Notes: generated by a model from the sequence alone, not told the origin. Numbered from the stretch's first letter, positions 34,678-48,765 are shown. The stretch: DNA of 64,000 bases from Paragonimus skrjabini miyazakii (GCA_014338405.1 JTDE01000135.1:48972-112971), one strand, 5' to 3'. Numbers and translations are program-made.

Positions 34678-35148
34678 TTAAATGTAAAACAATGAAAACA
34701 AAACGACGTAATCCAACAAAATTACGTTCGAAATGAGATTGGTGTCCTTGGGCGAATCTTCAGGGTGGATATCATTTGCGATTCGATTAGCTTGGCTGAA
34801 TATTTGGACTTCATTAAGCGTGTTATTATATCGGAAACCATACAGGAAATTGAATTTATTGTCGTGATTACTATTGCTATCGATAGGCCCAAAATTGACC
34901 CAAATGTTAACGTTGTAGAAGAATAAACGTCTACTGTGACTATGTTTGAAATATTGGGCTGTTTGAAAACTGTGTGGCAATTCCGTTTGTGATGTGTCGT
35001 TGGAACATGTCACATCACATGCGTCACGTTGAACAGATATCATGGGATTTGGGTTGAAACTATTTAACTCCACACATACACTCAGCCTCATCTGCTGTGA
35101 AGCACACAACAAGAGAACTAACAACGTGAATATTAGGCTAACATACGA
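34678..35148 (-). CDS. Candidate exon, possible secreted or membrane-anchored protein
   Basis: The longest open frame in the window (156 codons and stop TAA). On the minus strand it follows a plausible acceptor TTTGTCTTACAG. Its start is strongly hydrophobic (SLIFTLLVLLLCA), like a signal peptide. The middle is polar with asparagine-rich runs and four cysteines (positions about 35000-35100). The C-terminus ends in a hydrophobic segment (VILLDYVVLFSLFYI) with no basic tail, as in GPI-anchored precursors. I recognise no family. In a window of this size and composition one random frame of this length is not surprising, so support is weak. Confidence 0.3.
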   Translation of the reverse strand, partial: SYVSLIFTLLVLLLCASQQMRLSVCVELNSFNPNPMISVQRDACDVTCSNDTSQTELPHSFQTAQYFKHSHSRRLFFYNVNIWVNFGPIDSNSNHDNKFNFLYGFRYNNTLNEVQIFSQANRIANDIHPEDSPKDTNLISNVILLDYVVLFSLFYI

Positions 35149-37169
35149 CTGTAAGACAAATGTGTAAAGTCAGCCATGGATTTGACAACTTTTTGATTTA
35201 TTCCCTGCAAACAAATGAGCGCTCTGACGAAATATTGTTTGATTCCGTAGCTTTCGTTGTAATGGCGTTTTACTGTGATCTGTAAAACATAGTACCAGCT
35301 CTTTAACATAATGTCTAGAAAATGTCTGTGACTTTTTATCTATAGTAATCATTGCTAATGTACAGCAGATAAATTGGGGAAAACTGCTGTACGAGATCAA
35401 TGAGGTGACTTTCACTTACTCAGTTCAAAGGATACTCACAATCACTGAAACTACAATTTTTGACTCACTCCATTAAATTTATGAGGTAATCATACAAGTA
35501 GGAAAGAGAATGTTAACAATTGTGAAGTAGATTTTTCGAAAGTAAGACTGCACAACAAAATTAAAAAAACTGACGGCTGACCTTTCAAATGATAGCAAGC
35601 TACACAAATTAACTGTGGCGCACAATATTCAATTCCTTCGGTAACTTGTTTGTCTACTGCAAAACAATTAATTCTTTAACTATCACAGAACGCAGTCAAT
35701 GAAGATAATCTATGCACTACACGTGAACTGTCAGTTTAACTCTTGTCTATATGTACTAACTGTCATACCAAAAAAACCAGCGTTCTAGATTTAATAGAAT
35801 GAAATCGAGCAAATATCAAAACATGTGTTCGAAAGGTTGCAACACACCAGGTACTTCCTTTGAAAGATTATTGCAGGTGAGCTCAGGCTTCTTTAATATT
35901 CCTCGCTCTACAAATATAATAGTATTTTTTGTCTGAACAACAGTTACCGGTCTCAATGGTTTACGACATGAGTCTCCATTGAGATGTTTGTCTACATTCT
36001 TTCATACCAGTTACTTTGTTCTAGTCTTCACTCGTTTGTCTCAAGGGTATTACCTTCCCCCAGGTAAAACTGAGCAAAGACAGCTTCTAAATTAAGGTTA
36101 ATTACTAATAATTAAAGATGAGCAAGCTTCACGCACTAGACGTTTTAGCATAATGAGGTATCACGTTCATTCTTGTAGAGTATAGATTGAATCAGGCAAT
36201 CGAATCCAATTAAATCTTAAACTGTCAAAGCTTGTGTAGGATGCATATGAATGCACGTGTGATATATCTATTCCCATCAGTAAGCAAACGACATTATATA
36301 TTTTCATTTTTTCATATTTTCATTTAAAAGCTGTCACCTGTTGGTCGGATGAGCCTAATATACTCGGGCTGCGAACTTGTTGCCATGTGAATGACATTTT
36401 ATCACCAGAATCTTACAAATAAGACTAACTTCAATAATGCCACAACCTAATCAGGTGGACGAAGCAAGTGTCGAGGATTCAGAACAATCCGCACCGTTAG
36501 CGGGAAAACGCGGTAGCTGATCGTTTACGTGGGCACCTAAATGGTCCGAAATACCACAGCTGATAAGAAACAAATAGGTTTAACGATGGTACAGTTGCAT
36601 TCCTAACACTGGTATTAGTGATCACATTTTCAAATTAATGGCTAACTTCACCCGACCGTGTCAATTCAGCAAATTGGCAAGACCATAAAATTGACCATAT
36701 GAATTTCTAAGATAACACAGTTACTCGCTTTGGTGACTTGAAAAGATTACGTGAGTGCGTGGTTGGTGCGCCATAGTATGACAGCCAGCCATGTATGCTT
36801 ATGGAATATCTGCAAAATATGCTTAATACTTGTTGCTTCGAGCGGATCTTCGGTATTAGCTTGCTGGATCAGGAAAGACCGCCTTCTTAAGCTGTTAGTT
36901 TTGTAGTGCCACAAGTGCCTGTGATGACTGACCAAAAAGACAGAAATAGAAATCGGAAGGATCATTTGGAGAGGTTGTGGTGATTGTCACTGAACCGATT
37001 TCTCATTACTGTTGTTTTATTACATTGCTGACTACAAGTTGTACAATTGCACCCGAAGGATAAATTACTTGCTTTGCCTAGTTCGGTCGTTATTACTATT
37101 GCGTCGAAGCTAGCTCTGGGGTTGAGCTAATCCAACTAATTCATTTCTGTATTTCTGGAACCATCACAG
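35149..37169. other. No recognised gene
   Basis: Unassigned A+T-rich sequence without recognised domains or repeats. Confidence 0.5.
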
Positions 37170-37289
37170 AGGTCTTTACCGACTCGAGAACTGTGGCATC
37201 ACAACTTCGGCGCTACAGTGGTGCTTTTAAGCTCATCAACGGACTGAGCAAACTAGGGAAGCGGTGGTGGAAGACTTCAGTCGTTACAG
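37170..37289 (+). CDS. Possible dynein-heavy-chain-like exon or relic
   Basis: Between an acceptor-like CCATCACAG (ends 37169) and a weak donor-like GTAGAC (37290) the frame reads AFKLINGLSKLGKRWWKTS. It resembles the conserved end of the dynein heavy-chain stalk region, where axonemal dyneins have A-x-x-LINGL...E-K-x-RW. About half of 19 residues agree, but the usually invariant glutamate-lysine before RW is not kept. The frame is open upstream from 37084, so the boundaries are unsure. It could be a pseudogene piece or coincidence, and no neighbouring dynein exon was found. Confidence 0.22.
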
Positions 37290-40200
37290 GTAGACTACAA
37301 ATGTGTATATGGTCGAGAGTATCAAAGTTTTTGTTAATAGTTTTTGATGCCGCAAAGGAATGCAGTTCACAAGACAACAAGAAAAAATGCAATTACGCCA
37401 CATCAACAACGTGTTTTAAAAATAATCTTTTGCAGTCCCGAATCTGTTGGAGCTGTTCCATATAACCAAAGCATAGTCCAACCTTTTAGTGAAATAATAC
37501 TCAGTAATCTCGGAGGTCATATGTGCCGAGTACTCGGGTTGATTTACAGTCTTTTGCACCACTGATAAGTTGCCCGATTTACACACAATTCAAATAACGA
37601 TAAGTTTACACGATGTGATATTCTGCTTTTTGCTTTCAAGCCTGTTTCATATTCAAATTCAACTGCTGAATAAATGGCCGATACAGCTCACAAATTTCAG
37701 AGAAGAACGGATGATATCACTTCAACTACCTGAACTTCCCGTTTTCTTGTGGTGGGTGTACTCTTTGTAATTCATAAGTGGACATTGTGTTTATAGCATA
37801 CACAATTATGCAGTATGCAACAGAATTTCTTTGGCTCAATTGCTGTGTTGTCACTATTGCTCAGTCTCTGACTACTGGCTTGAACTAAGAACAACTGTGA
37901 GTGCTACTGCATAATAAATCGACTAAAGTCCACTTACATCTCAAAATACCAGCACAGCTAGAAATTGGCGTGATTTTGGACAAGAAAAGCTAAAGCACAG
38001 GTTGAGAATTAATAAACAACAGTGAACAGTTTGCGAAAAACAGAAACAAGTGCGTCGTCAAGTTTGCTAGTTCAGACCGAAAATCATCTATCAATATAAA
38101 ACTCGACCTGAACGAGACCAACCTGATTACAGACCAGAGCCCCGTGCCAAAATAATGAGGTAAAATTATACTTGCTCGATTTTTATGCCAATCTGTTTTC
38201 GTCAACTGAATAGATATGTTCTCATCGGTCCTGCGCAGCCGTATTTATTCAACGTTACCTAATAGGTGCTGCGTTTGCACCCCTATTGGAGTAAGCCAAA
38301 ACTAAATTCCGACGCTTTTATTAAACCGATATCAGATTTGCCAACTAAGTACCAAAATACACAAAAGAACACAGTTGTTCTCTCCTTTGTTTCCATGATG
38401 AAAACTTCAACTGGCTTTTCAGCCCACCCGAAATCATCTTTGGCAGCGAACATTGGAAACTTTCGTAAAATTCCAAGTGCATAAATCCATACTGGATCCA
38501 GTCTAGATCGTTCGTTGGAATGACTGATTAATTCCACTCACTGTAGGGCTTACTGCCTCAACTTTGATGATACTCATACGATCCACAGCTAATTAGCATA
38601 GCAAAACGGTCACACAGTTTGGTGTCATAATGCAGTTCAACCTGTGACATTTGACGAATTAGCATACGCTGCTGGTGGGCAACCAGAACACCCAAATTCG
38701 CATAAACACACACGCTACAGGGATGTCGATGTGCAGAACACACTTTTTGCTTCCGTGGAGTTCGTTTTTTACAGCAACCTTAAAACGTGAGAATAAAATC
38801 TAACCAAACAAACAATAAACTTTCTAATCAAACAAAACTTCGCCAGAATCACTCAAAAAGCACTCGTCTAGTAGTCGCTTGTCAAGCTGTCTGAATCTCG
38901 TACCCTATTCATCTAACTTCAACCGGTTTTAGAAAATCTTCCAACCCGAACTATTTTCAATTTCCGCAATCAGCTTGTTGCTTCGGTTAGGCAAACAACG
39001 TCTGTCGTTGTTCCGTCAACCTTTCAGGGTCAGCTTTTTACTAATTAACGGATATCTGTAAGTATGATCGGATGCTGAGAAAATTACGGTTGAGCGAGAT
39101 TAGGATAGCTATTTTTTCACTCGTCACTACTTTGGTGTACCTATGTAACATCTAGCTAAGACTGTAATCAAACGCCGAATTGTAATATTCGAGTCAGATT
39201 CATTACGACTGAATTATTGGTGCTTAATGTATTTTGAACAAGCGGGCAGCTCACATTGCAGGGTTAACGTTCAGGTGGTTAACTTAAATGGAGACCTTGT
39301 TCAAGTCAAGTAACAGTTACGCAGATAATGCACCCGAAACTCTCAAAATTAGTGTAATTTAGTGAAGAATGAGAAAACTATATGTTTAGAGAATCTGTCC
39401 TGCCATTTGGAATTCCACATTCTCAGAGCACAAAATACCAAATTTAAATCACGTAAACACAGTATAAAATATGTGTAGTCCGCAGCATCCGAGGTAAGAA
39501 CTAATACAGAATAATTCGGCTCAGTTGCTATTTAAATCACATAGCTTGATTCATTGACCAGAACGACGAGAACACTGCTCATGTGAGTTTATGTCTCAAA
39601 GTTCAAATAAACATTTCTGAAAATAGTCCAATATGATGTGAAGAAAAATGTTAAGCCTTTAACGAATAACCTTTTGGATTTGGCTCAGTGATTGGCCAGT
39701 ATTGTATAGAATGGCGCATATATAATACAGCAAGTTTTACTCATTGTGTTTTTAATTTCATACAAATTCCAAAAAAGATATTTCGGAAAGTGAAGACGTG
39801 AGACGTCATAACAAAAAGGATTGAAGTTACTTGAATTTATTTCAAAAATGAACACTTGACTGGTGTGTTCCAACAGAAATTAATGTTCACCGTCCCAATG
39901 ATTTGTCGATTAGTACATCATTTCCAAACGCGTGAGCCGTTTGTGGCCCAAGTGCTTCCAAGACAATCACTTGGTTTCAACGAGGAATATTGTTGCTGTG
40001 AAGGTATATGTCACTGACGGAGGACGTTTCCAACCTATGAATATGTCTGGGCAGTCAGACCAAATGGTTTCAAGAAGATTGTGAGAACGAAGAGTAAATT
40101 ATAGCCAACATGGGAAGCTCTTTAATTGGAGATAATGATCGGATGTTTGATAGGAGTGGACATGAGGAGCAGCCCTGGACGTAGACCCAGTGCAACGGCA

Positions 40201-40959
40201 TTCCTATTCACAAAAGTCAAGTAAGTATCTTTCTTCTAATGAGACATAATGAGGTTTGACACAGAAAGTGTTAGCCTTAAGTTATCAATCAGGTTTACTT
40301 GAAATAATAGCTCACGACACTTGCCGCAGGCATGGGTATGTGAATAATCCGACGGTTATCTAGAACCTGAAGACAAACAGTAGACCACATATTCAGTAAT
40401 CACGAGCTGAACTCTTAATAGGATTGAAACAAGATACGCTCAACAGATTGAGCATGGTAAGAAATTAACGTTAACACTTCACAAAGTGATGTTTCGAATT
40501 TTTCGAAGCAAAAATGGATAAAATATCTGAAAAATCACATTGTGGTGGCTTTTCAATTTTTAAATATAGAATGGTAAACAAAAGACCTTCGAGAAAGTGC
40601 TTGTCAATTAAATAAAACCTAGTGGTCGTCTGACCCAGTTTGTGTTAACACACGTTTAAGCAAGGTTTCAAAAAAATATCTACTCGAAATTATTGGGACA
40701 CTGTGTAGAACAATTTATAATTCGTTATACAAGCAAACTGAAACTTTCAACCCTATGGTAAGAATATGCCCTATTGATTAAGGTAATATTCGTGTCCACT
40801 ACTGGCCAAGGAAGTATGTCAGGCAAATGGGTATCTGTTTGAATAACTTATCGGCAACCCAGCCTTAATGGATCAGTTTTATGCGTATAACAATCGTGCC
40901 AGATCTGCACGGATGAGCCAGACCACAATCAAAGACACCTTGGGCTGTTTAATAGACAC
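37290..40959. other. No recognised gene
   Basis: No recognised domain. A region open on both strands (38266-38537) and a 66-codon hydrophobic frame at 37570-37770 remain unassigned. Confidence 0.5.
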
Positions 40960-41095
40960 AACTGAAAGCGTGGCCGGAGTTCTAATCCCAACTGTGGCAA
41001 GGATATGCACTACTGACGAGTTGTAGTGAAAGCGAAACTTGAAAGGGGCCGACTGGACAGTTTATGGGAATGCGATAGCTGTGATCAACTGTGAA
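40960..41095 (+). repeat. Hammerhead element relic (copy D)
   Basis: A short relic containing the B-box side of the tRNA-like part (GTGGCCGGAGTTCTAATCCC), the ribozyme region (GCACTACTGACGAG at 41007-41020, GAAAC at 41034-41038) and AAGGGGCCGACTGG plus part of the tail. The bases that hold helix III, the cleavage site and the 3' strand of helix I are deleted, so no ribozyme activity is expected. Confidence 0.8.
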
Positions 41096-44000
41096 ACACA
41101 AACATGTCTGCCATTGTAATTTTGCATATAGCTGACATACAGAAGTGACCTACTGCGTCAATGGTGCCTTTCGGTTCACAAATTCTCACCACTGTTTGCC
41201 TACCGCGCTTGGAGATGATTACATTTTGTCTCGTCAAACTGAGCACAATAGCAAAATCTTTCGTTTTTACCATGACCTTGTTTTTGCTTCTATACGCGAA
41301 ATGATTCCAAGTTAGCTTCTTGCTAAATTAAAGTAAATCTTTATGACTAAAATTGTACTTTGTTACTCTAGAAATTATTTTCGAGACAAAGTGCAAAAGC
41401 GTCGTTCCGCATGACAAGTATCTTCACGATACTTTTGCTGATCTTATCTGCTAATAACTTAAGACAAACTCTGTCAGTTGGATAGTTTTAATTCGTTCAC
41501 CAACTCAGGCTAAGACCCAACACAAATTACCTATTCCGGTGTGCATTTTTTACTAGGCAGGAGGACACTGTTTGATTATTGTTGTAACAACCCTTGGGTC
41601 CTTGTAAGCTTCAGGGATGTAGCGCTCTTCGTCCATAGTGGTTTGAGGTCAACAACGTTGTACGTATCGAGCTGGTTACTTGTTGTGTAGTGTTCGGTCC
41701 ACATTCAACCACGTTATCTCGTTACACCCGATTTGCTTCTGACCCACTGCCGGCAATGCTGTTTGACCCGATAATGCAACTCACCTCCAACTTCCTTAGA
41801 TGCATGTGACCAAGCCCCCATACATATCTGATGAGATACAACTAGTTAATCGCAAGAACACGTTCGCAAAGTAAAACATGTTTGATCGGCAAATAGAATA
41901 GAGCGTGAACTGTGAAGTTACGTATACCGTCTGTGAACTGGTACCGTTTTACTTTGATGAAACTTCACATTTACAAAACTCATCCCAGTGAACTAATCGT
42001 CCAAATTCGTGCCCAGCGCGTCAAAAAAGGTTTTAGTTCGCGACTTAAGCCGGAGGCTAGATAGCTCGTTATCACCTTTCCAGGCTGTTGGCTGTTTACT
42101 CTCAATGACTAATTATTTATGTTTGTGTTCCCCAAAACATGTTACTGACTCAGCTTGCAAGCTGTTAATAACGATGGAAAGTTTACAAATATCTCATAGC
42201 GCCGAAGTGTATGATGGAAAACGGTGGTTTAGAAATCGCTAACTGGTGATCTTTGCAAAAATGATAATGTATTTTGTAATGAAATACCTAGGAATTTTGT
42301 CATATGTTCAATATTGCTCCCAACATTTTATCACTCATGTTAAATTATGTGGTGTGAAGTTCGGTTGAGTAACGGGATGCTATCCATAAAATAAAATTTT
42401 CTACCGAGTTCCTAAGAGTGATTGATTGTTGTTATTAGCGGCGTTAAAACTGTATATGAAATGTTGTAACACCGAGGTCTACGTTGTCATCGGGTAATTA
42501 CATAATTTTCAGTTTGCCTTGCAATATTTTTAGCAGGTCTGATGCGAACGTGGGTAATGGAATTAGTACAATTAATCAGCCAAGCCTGCCATCTGTGAAC
42601 CGTGACATATAGAATAGCAAGATTTCCTTTAGATTTGTGTGATAATGGAAACACGAAGTTTTACCCCCAACTGTTTGCGTGTGTTTACTGACCGTGCTGA
42701 AGATTGTGAACATAAACATTTAGAATACTGCAAGCTAGAAACGGTTAACACAAGAATGGCCTTGGTCTTTTCCATAGAATGAAGCAAATTGTGTGATATA
42801 AAAATAGGGGAGGTACTTTTGAAAAAATTATAAGGTTTATTCATTCAGTCGAATAACACTGAATATCAAACACGTCATGTTACCAAACAGCCGGTAAAAT
42901 GAACCATAGAACGGTGCACATTCAACTGGAAGCAGACTGTATTATACAGAAGTAAGTGTAGTTACTCAGCCTGCCTAAAACTATGAACGGGCAAGGTCAG
43001 CATCGATTAAGTAATGTTGACCATACACGATGTTGATGTTCCTGATTACGCACTCACTTGCTATCATATATACATGCAGTCAACTTTATACAATTGTTTG
43101 GACGAATACTGAAGGAATTTTGCTGTACAGCAGTAAGCGAACAAGTTCACAAATATTACGTTAAGCCAACCGAAAACCAGTTGAGAGATAGATGGTCTTA
43201 ATGTGAAATACTGGTTTGTTGTTCCGTTGTCGTCCTCTGCTTTTGGCCTTGAAAAATTGGGAAAGTGGCTCCCATTTTTTATAATGGGCGAAGTTGAAGT
43301 TGGCAATTTTTCTTTCGCCAACTTTTCTGACGACGATCTGGAGCAACTTTTTGTTAGTGAGTAAACCGAAGCGGAAATGTGCTAGTTTCTCCCAACATTT
43401 TAAAGCGCTTTTCTTTGTGTTCTCGAAAAACCGTGTGTTTTAACTCAAGCTTGCTATTAAAAACCTCACTTGTGGACAACACATAACAGCTGAAAATAAT
43501 CGCCATGCAGTAGAGTATTCAAGGGAGGTCTTTATTCAACTACAGAGATTAACTACAAAAGTTTCAGAGTGTAATTTTTCAAATACACTTCTGAATTTGA
43601 TAAATCAATTTGACATCAGATACACGATCGGAACTGCGAATAAAAACATTGGATCTAACAATACCAATACTCTACAAATTTTATTGACTACTGCGCAACA
43701 CGTCCACATAAAACTTCTATTTTATTCAGCGGTTCGCTTAATATTTTTGGTTGCTTCTCAGCTTTAAAAAAACGGCTTAAGATTTGTTATTCTGGTGTAT
43801 TGATTGTGGACAAAATAATGGGAAATCAGAGGAATCTGTGTACAGTTCAATACAGTTGGATATATCGAACTCCGTGTGTTTAAGTAAAATTGCATTTTTG
43901 GCTACCCAATACAGCGTTTCCAGCAACTCTGTAGTTCACGTTTTACACGCGTTTTCAGGCCGAGTGACTGTGATGGTATCAACTTAAAAATTTGTCGGTT

Positions 44001-47000
44001 TGACATTTTATGAATTTTTGATGGGTTGCCAAAGTATACATATCCTTTGTGGGTTTCAATTAATATCTGGCATTCTGTCAGTTCCAGAAAATGTTGATGG
44101 CAACTTTGGGGCTGACCTGGAAAGTTCCTGTAGTTCCCGTTGATGTGACACACGCCTTCATTGGTGGTGACTGATAATCCGACATCCGTTCAAATCCAGA
44201 ACGGATGACACTCTTTAATCTCTTTTGCCAAATATTTAAACGTGTGACCAATACAAAGTTTGTAATGTACACCAGTTTAAAAATTATTTTGTAAGCATAG
44301 ATGATTTAGGTTCTGGCGACTGTTTTTCCAAGTTCACTTTGAATAGTGACTGGGGTTACTGCTGAAAAGTTTTATCCACTGGGTCAGTAATTACGATACT
44401 TGAAAAGGTCAGGCATGAAAGTCTTTTAAACCAAACCGTATACTAATTGCTTCTTGTTAAATCAGTGTGTCGCCTTGCGGAGAATTTTGCCCCTCGTGTT
44501 CATCTTGGTGAACTGTTTCGAATAGCAATTTTTCTACAATGGTTTTGTAAAAAAAATATTACTCCTACTCTCCTGCATTCTCTAGGCACACTTTTGCTGC
44601 TTTAGTTTCAAGGCTACGCCGCACACTATTTGTTGATTTGAAAGATGCAAATCGATTACAGTTGATCGGTTTATTGTGGTCAGAGGTTGTTGATGACCGA
44701 CCTAGCCTACATATTCAGGAAACATAGAGCACATGGAGTAAAACCTAATCAACGTCCGGTCACTTTTTTACTGATAGTGTTTATTGTAGTGTTCACAACC
44801 AATATCACAATTCATAAATGTTTACATCAAGCAAAAATGTGTATGTAGCCGGACCGGAAAATATACGAGCAAATACGTGAGTTTGCAGTGAATAGAATCG
44901 CCGTGAACGTTTTGTGAAAACAACTGATAATGTTTGTGTGGCAAACCCGCTAACAGCGGCCACTAATGCATTGTGGTCATGTGGGTAACACAACAGAAGT
45001 CGCACACAATCTAATCTACTTTTTTAGTTTTGCCCTGAAAACGATCAAATCTGATAGAAAAATTCATCCATCTGGAGAAATAAACTTTAATCTAATTATC
45101 GCCGATTATTCGCTCATTTAATTCGACTGGGTGGACATAGTTTACACAAATTCCGTTCACAATTCATTCGCATGCATTCGACGCAAGTTCCATTCTCACC
45201 AGAATAAATGTTACAGCAAGAATTTCGGTCTTGGCAAGGTTCATTTGGATTCGTGGCTCATTCTTACCCGAAATCCTTGTTCATGGAATCAACTATCATA
45301 GTGGCTCATGAGTAAGCTTGAATCATTCAAAAATAAGTTTAAAATTGCTTTGTTTATTTAAAAGGCTGCTTTTTGCCATGAAGTTAAAAATATAGTTCCT
45401 GTAAAAAATCGAAAAGGCTTTAGTAAAATGTTTTCAACGCCTTTCATGCCTCATAAGACTTTGAGCCATTTTTTGTTGAGATTGGTTTTAGCGCTCTAAC
45501 TAAGCCAGATTAATGAAAATACAATCACTAGCACAAGTTGACCAATATATAACATGTCAAGTCAGTCACGGTAATTTGTAACAAGGGGCAATATACAAGT
45601 GAAGTTTTAATCCGGCAGGTAAGGTGTCACTATCTCTGCTCTGCCGAATACAGGTAATCCACAAGTGATACCATAGGACTGACGGTTTACAACTTCCATG
45701 AAAGCAACCTCAAGCCAGGTTTAGTAGAGTGCATACATACTCAGACTACTCAGCTGATGACCTATACATGAGTTTCTTCTCGCTCTGAAGTGTTGATGTA
45801 GATCATGCAATCATAAAATCCATGGGAGTGGAAAATTCAAGAATGATGCTGTGTATTAGATTGAGTGATCGTTTTTGCCACTTCCTGGTCTTCGTGTGAG
45901 AGTAGCTTGTTCGTGATCTCACTATCAACTTACATCAGTCAGTATTGATTCCGGAATTAGGACGATGAAAAAGTATTTAACACGCTTCACCGGACCTAAA
46001 ACAGTGCTTCTAGGTAAGTCCGCTTTGAATATGGATCAAGAAACATACACTGGAATTCTGAAGTGTCATTTTCTCACAAAACTATCAAGAACGACCAGTA
46101 TCCTTACTCAACGACGAACCAGTTCATGCTTTTCTCTTCACTGTGATTAAGGGGGTGTGAACACTCTCAGTGTAACATGGGATGATCATCCATGCATAAG
46201 GAAACGAATGACTCCTGTTATCTTGTTGGCTATCTTTCTCAGGTCAGTTTGTATATAACTCTAACGAAAATCACATTCGATAATAATGCTCAAGATGTCA
46301 TCTTCAGCTCTGAACGGTTGCCTTTTGCTTGCCACACCAACCAGTTCACCAGCTCCAAATTTGAGAATCCCAATGTTAGCTCATTTGAACGGCACTCCTA
46401 CCTACATTTCATACTATGCAGATGATTTCAGCTGTTTCGATTGCAATAATTATATTAGAAGAATAAAACTGAAATAAAACCAAAAGGATGTTTTTGGGAT
46501 CTAATCTATCTGATCGCATGTTAGCCAGCGTTGGTGATGAACCATCTCATCAATGTTTCAATAAACTAAAACAACTATTCATCAAACCAAAATGTTTTTT
46601 CTGAGCCACCTCCAGACTGGGTTTTGTAAATTTTACACTGATCGCACAAATTTGAGAGTAAACATTAGGGCGTAATTATTTACTTAACGCTGATTGCATA
46701 ATGTTCAAAGATTTGTTTCACAAATGCAATGATGATCGGTGTTAATTGGTTATTCTGGACAGAAAAATCCGAAGTTGTGGAGGTCGTTTAATGACGAGAA
46801 AATTAATTCACTTACTCTAAAGTGCCATGTGATGCTGGTAAATAACCACATCGAAACTACCACTAAATTTACTGTTTGAGCATTCTAATGGTTATAATAT
46901 TAATTAACTTCTAAATTTGGTTCCGACGACTTTGGGACACTTACGCTGTTATTTCAGATTGTATATCTGTCGTGGGCTTGTAGAGTTACTTCAAAAGTAC

Positions 47001-48254
47001 AAAATGATTTGATCGTCCTACGACTAACCTAATAAGTTATGCTGTTCGTACCTAACCTGTACTGTGAGCTGAGTTCGTAAGTGATGGGAAATATTTTGTG
47101 GCAATCTGATAAGCTAAAAAGCTGTTAATACTCGATGACTTTTGTATCCAGTATACCCCAACTATTCAGCTTTGTATTAGTGGTAATCCACAAGTACACG
47201 TATTCCAGCAGATTATTTTTCCATTTGGTTTTTAAATAACAGCTGTTATTTTGACTGTGTATTTAGATTGCATGTTTACTGCGTGAATGTTTATTTGATG
47301 CGAGCCAGTTTCTATGCTGGTATTACTGTAAAGTACACTATGCGCACACTACATCAAAGGTTTTCCGACTGTTCATGTGTTGAGATTACTGATAAATCGA
47401 TAACTGAAACATTAATTATATTTGCTTACAACTAGCTAGTAATTACAATTCATGATGAATCGGTACCTTCAGTACTTTCATTGTCCAACAAAATGGCGTG
47501 AAATCATTCTGTGTTACAGGTTTCTGGATCACTCACCAACTGTTTAAATCGTCAGGGTTCCGTAAAATGTTATAGTGAGATGATGCATAATAATGAGTAA
47601 TCAATAATTTTTCTAATTGATAGTCCAATCTTTCGGCGTTGTTATCAAGTTTTGCTGTAAGTATAAAGCAGTACTTATAGCTTATGTCTTCATAGAGGTT
47701 AAAACACTGTGGTTGGGAGCATCCATTTTGGATCAGTCTTTCACAATGACTGGAGCCAAAAGACGCATGTACATAACACTCACCACAAGTGGTTTGCGCT
47801 TCACCACTTGTGTTTATACTCACACACCACATTTCCAATGTAAATCCGGAGAAACAAGACTAAGGTGCATGTGAACAGTGACCTTTGTGTCAAGGAGGCT
47901 AGCTAGATGGAAGGCTAGTAAGAAAATAAAACCCTTATCTCTCGAAAACAAAAGGGCGAATTTAGTGGTATGGTTTAAGTTAAGGAGAAAGATATTAAAA
48001 ATATATGCCATGAATTAGTCCACTATATGAGTATATGTTATCACATTCCAGTTGAAAAGGAGAAAAAAAAGCGAGCTTAAAGTGGGAAAGAAAAACAAAA
48101 CATTCATCATACTAACAAAGCCGTCGAAAAGGATGGGTAAATGGCAAAAATAACCCAGGCTTCTTAAAAGTAGAGCGGACGATTTACCGGACAACGGAGG
48201 TCCCTGATGAATACGAACGAAAAAGTGGATATAACTAACACAACCTGCTTGACC
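41096..48254. other. No recognised gene
   Basis: Seven kilobases without a feature I can name. A cysteine-rich frame of 101 codons at 47533-47838 (-) and two overlapping frames at 46192-46477 (+) are unassigned. Confidence 0.5.
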
Positions 48255-48765
48255 TTAACGTGTTCTTTGTATCTTTGATGACGTTGTACTATTGGTACGC
48301 TGATGACCTACCAATCCTAGACTGCCAGTGCATTCGCAGCCGCACATATCGCAACACTATGTAGTCATGTCACCATGATTTATGACACCGATGGTTCAGT
48401 TACGTATCACGTGCTTCCGTTCACGGCCGCGCAGATTTTTTCATCAAACCTACGGATCCTAGTCCAGATCAACGCTGTCGTCTTATGGTCTAAGATCGAC
48501 TTCACAGTGCGAAAGATTTCCCTGGATAACATTCTTGTAAATCCGTATTTCACCGTCGGGATTTCCATTATATGATTTCAGTTGGCCGTAAATCAGCTGC
48601 TTCGGAATCCGGCCATTGCCCATCCTACGGACGTATCACAACCAATGAAGCTGATTGAGCAGCAGTAGTGCTTCAACCCCGTCTACGTCGACTCATCGCT
48701 GTACCTCGGTGTTTGGTACTACGTCCAATCATTGAATGCCCAAGATGCGTTTCAGACGGTACTGT
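48255..48765 (-). pseudogene. LINE ORF C-terminal fragment with zinc-finger-like end
   Basis: Minus-strand relic of the post-RT region of a LINE. In order: LKRILGIQ, VPNTEVQR, VEALLLLNQLHW, YVRRMGNGRIPKQLIYGQL, IRIYKNVIQGNLSHCEVDL and, near the end, a zinc-finger-like CGCECTGSLGLVGHQR. These match the widely conserved 'LRWxGHVxRM...RIPKQLLYGQL...RYKD' block and the terminal 'CGRxCxSxxGLxSHxR' finger of several LINE clades. Stops and frame changes are frequent. Wording differs from the RTE-like LINE at 9.7-14.3 kb, so this is a second LINE family. RT and endonuclease are absent. Confidence 0.75.

Noticed and set aside
38266..38537. Region open on both strands (72 and 84 codons)
   Set aside because: Overlapping frames without domain signature; one or both must be chance.
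46286..46477. SYYADDFSC, which looks like an RT active-site YADD
   Set aside because: No neighbouring RT blocks before or after; the four-residue match alone is not evidence.
47533..47838. Cysteine-rich 101-codon minus-strand frame
   Set aside because: No spacing typical of EGF, kunitz or other small domains, and no clear exon borders.
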